Source: JACDDK01 sp041747155 (GTDB taxonomy: Bacteria; Actinomycetota; Rubrobacteria; Rubrobacterales; Rubrobacteraceae). Taken from it: a DNA stretch of 5,899 bases. Below, one piece after another: positions 5,514 to 5,899 of the stretch (its first letter is position 1; every line of letters starts with the position of its first letter). The DNA lies in contig JBGTFQ010000221.1 in the NCBI GenBank assembly GCA_041747155.1, positions 1 through 5,899 on the forward strand, read 5' to 3'. The translations under genes were made by a program, and so were the position numbers. Under the pieces are notes generated by a model. That model did not search any database. It had not been told where the DNA came from and saw nothing but the letters and a program-made list of their open reading frames with translations.

Positions 5514-5899
5514 GTGAGTTTCGGAGAGGTCCATTTCCTAAGTTTGCGTGATGGTTTGTGCGTTCCGGTTCGCGAAGTTCGGTCGGAAGATGCTCCGGCG
5601 TTGCGGCGATTAGTTGGTCGGTCCAGTAGTAGATCCGTATATCTGCGCTACTTTGGGCCGATGAAGGAGCTCTCGGAGTCGCAATCGCGGCGGTTCGCCG
5701 AGGTGGATGGCATTCGCCGGTACGCGCTGGTGGCGCTGGACCCGGAGGACGAAAACGAGATCGTCGCCGTCGTCCGCTACGACCGCGAAGGCGAGACAGA
5801 CACCGCCGAATACGCGGCTCTCGTCGAGGATCGCTTCCAGGGACGAGGTCTCGGATTGGCTCTCACCAAAAGACTCATAGAAGCTGCTAGAGAGCACGA
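5514..5899 (+). CDS. GNAT-family acetyltransferase (Pat-like), 3' end cut by window; start uncertain
   Basis: A partial gene of 128 complete codons, open at the window edge. It belongs to the Gcn5-related N-acetyltransferases, which move an acetyl group from acetyl-CoA to an amine. It resembles the free-standing or fused acetyltransferase domains that acetylate protein lysines, for instance on acetyl-CoA synthetase. Signs are LRDG--VPVREVRSEDAPAL (11-30), YLRYFGPMKELS (43-54), the central strands YALVAL (70-75) and EIVAVVRYDR (82-91), AEYAALVEDRFQ (98-109), and the acetyl-CoA pyrophosphate loop QGRGLG (109-114) followed by the helix LTKRLIEAARE. The GTG at 5514 is the first in-frame start after the stop at 5505-5507 but has no Shine-Dalgarno site. 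Later in-frame starts are TTG 5544, TTG 5556 and ATG 5661; the last would delete the first strand. An ATG-started peptide in another frame (5504/5507-5551) may be the original N-terminus. The protein target is unknown; any effect on acyl-CoA metabolism here is inference. Confidence 0.82.
   Translation, partial: MSFGEVHFLSLRDGLCVPVREVRSEDAPALRRLVGRSSSRSVYLRYFGPMKELSESQSRRFAEVDGIRRYALVALDPEDENEIVAVVRYDREGETDTAEYAALVEDRFQGRGLGLALTKRLIEAAREH

Overview
The window reads as ordinary bacterial chromosome of moderately high GC (upper 50s % by eye). It holds five protein genes, two of them cut by the window edges, and no RNA gene, CRISPR array or insertion sequence that I can see. GTG starts (hydrolase, aldo/keto reductase, probably the acetyltransferase), clear Shine-Dalgarno sites and the gene mix would fit a Gram-positive, actinobacterium-like host (a Rubrobacter-type lineage is one guess). 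That placement is weak inference.

Layout: (1) 1-2849, minus strand: an alpha/beta hydrolase (1938-2849) followed 81 nt downstream by a class I poly(3-hydroxyalkanoate) synthase, phaC (1-1856, lacking its last residues at the window edge). They look like one transcription unit devoted to PHA storage polymer. (2) 2850-2996: a divergent control region with two tandem 19-bp dyads and a good sigma-70-type promoter reading right. (3) 2997-4274, plus: an acyl-CoA dehydrogenase closest in sequence to glutaryl-CoA dehydrogenases, but lacking the arginine that binds the glutaryl carboxylate. (4) 4275-4333: a hairpin between convergent genes. (5) 4334-5338, minus: an aldo/keto reductase with an intact catalytic tetrad. 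(6) 5339-5513: a divergent spacer with a promoter candidate for each side. (7) 5514-5899, plus: the first 128 codons of a GNAT acetyltransferase whose start is ambiguous and may be frameshifted.

How the genes may work together (inference): the dehydrogenase makes enoyl-CoAs by beta-oxidation-type chemistry, hydration would give 3-hydroxyacyl-CoAs, and PhaC polymerises the R forms. The hydrolase beside phaC could release monomers from polymer or CoA esters. The shared operators between the hydrolase-phaC unit and the dehydrogenase suggest coordinated control of acyl-CoA oxidation and storage. No phaA, phaB, phasin or regulator gene lies in the window.

The points most worth a second look are the tandem operators, the basic plus amphipathic C-terminal tail of the hydrolase, the lost substrate arginine of the dehydrogenase, the acetyltransferase start, and a strong G/T-to-C/A third-base shift along at least two genes on opposite strands. 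I found no convincing undescribed multi-gene system.
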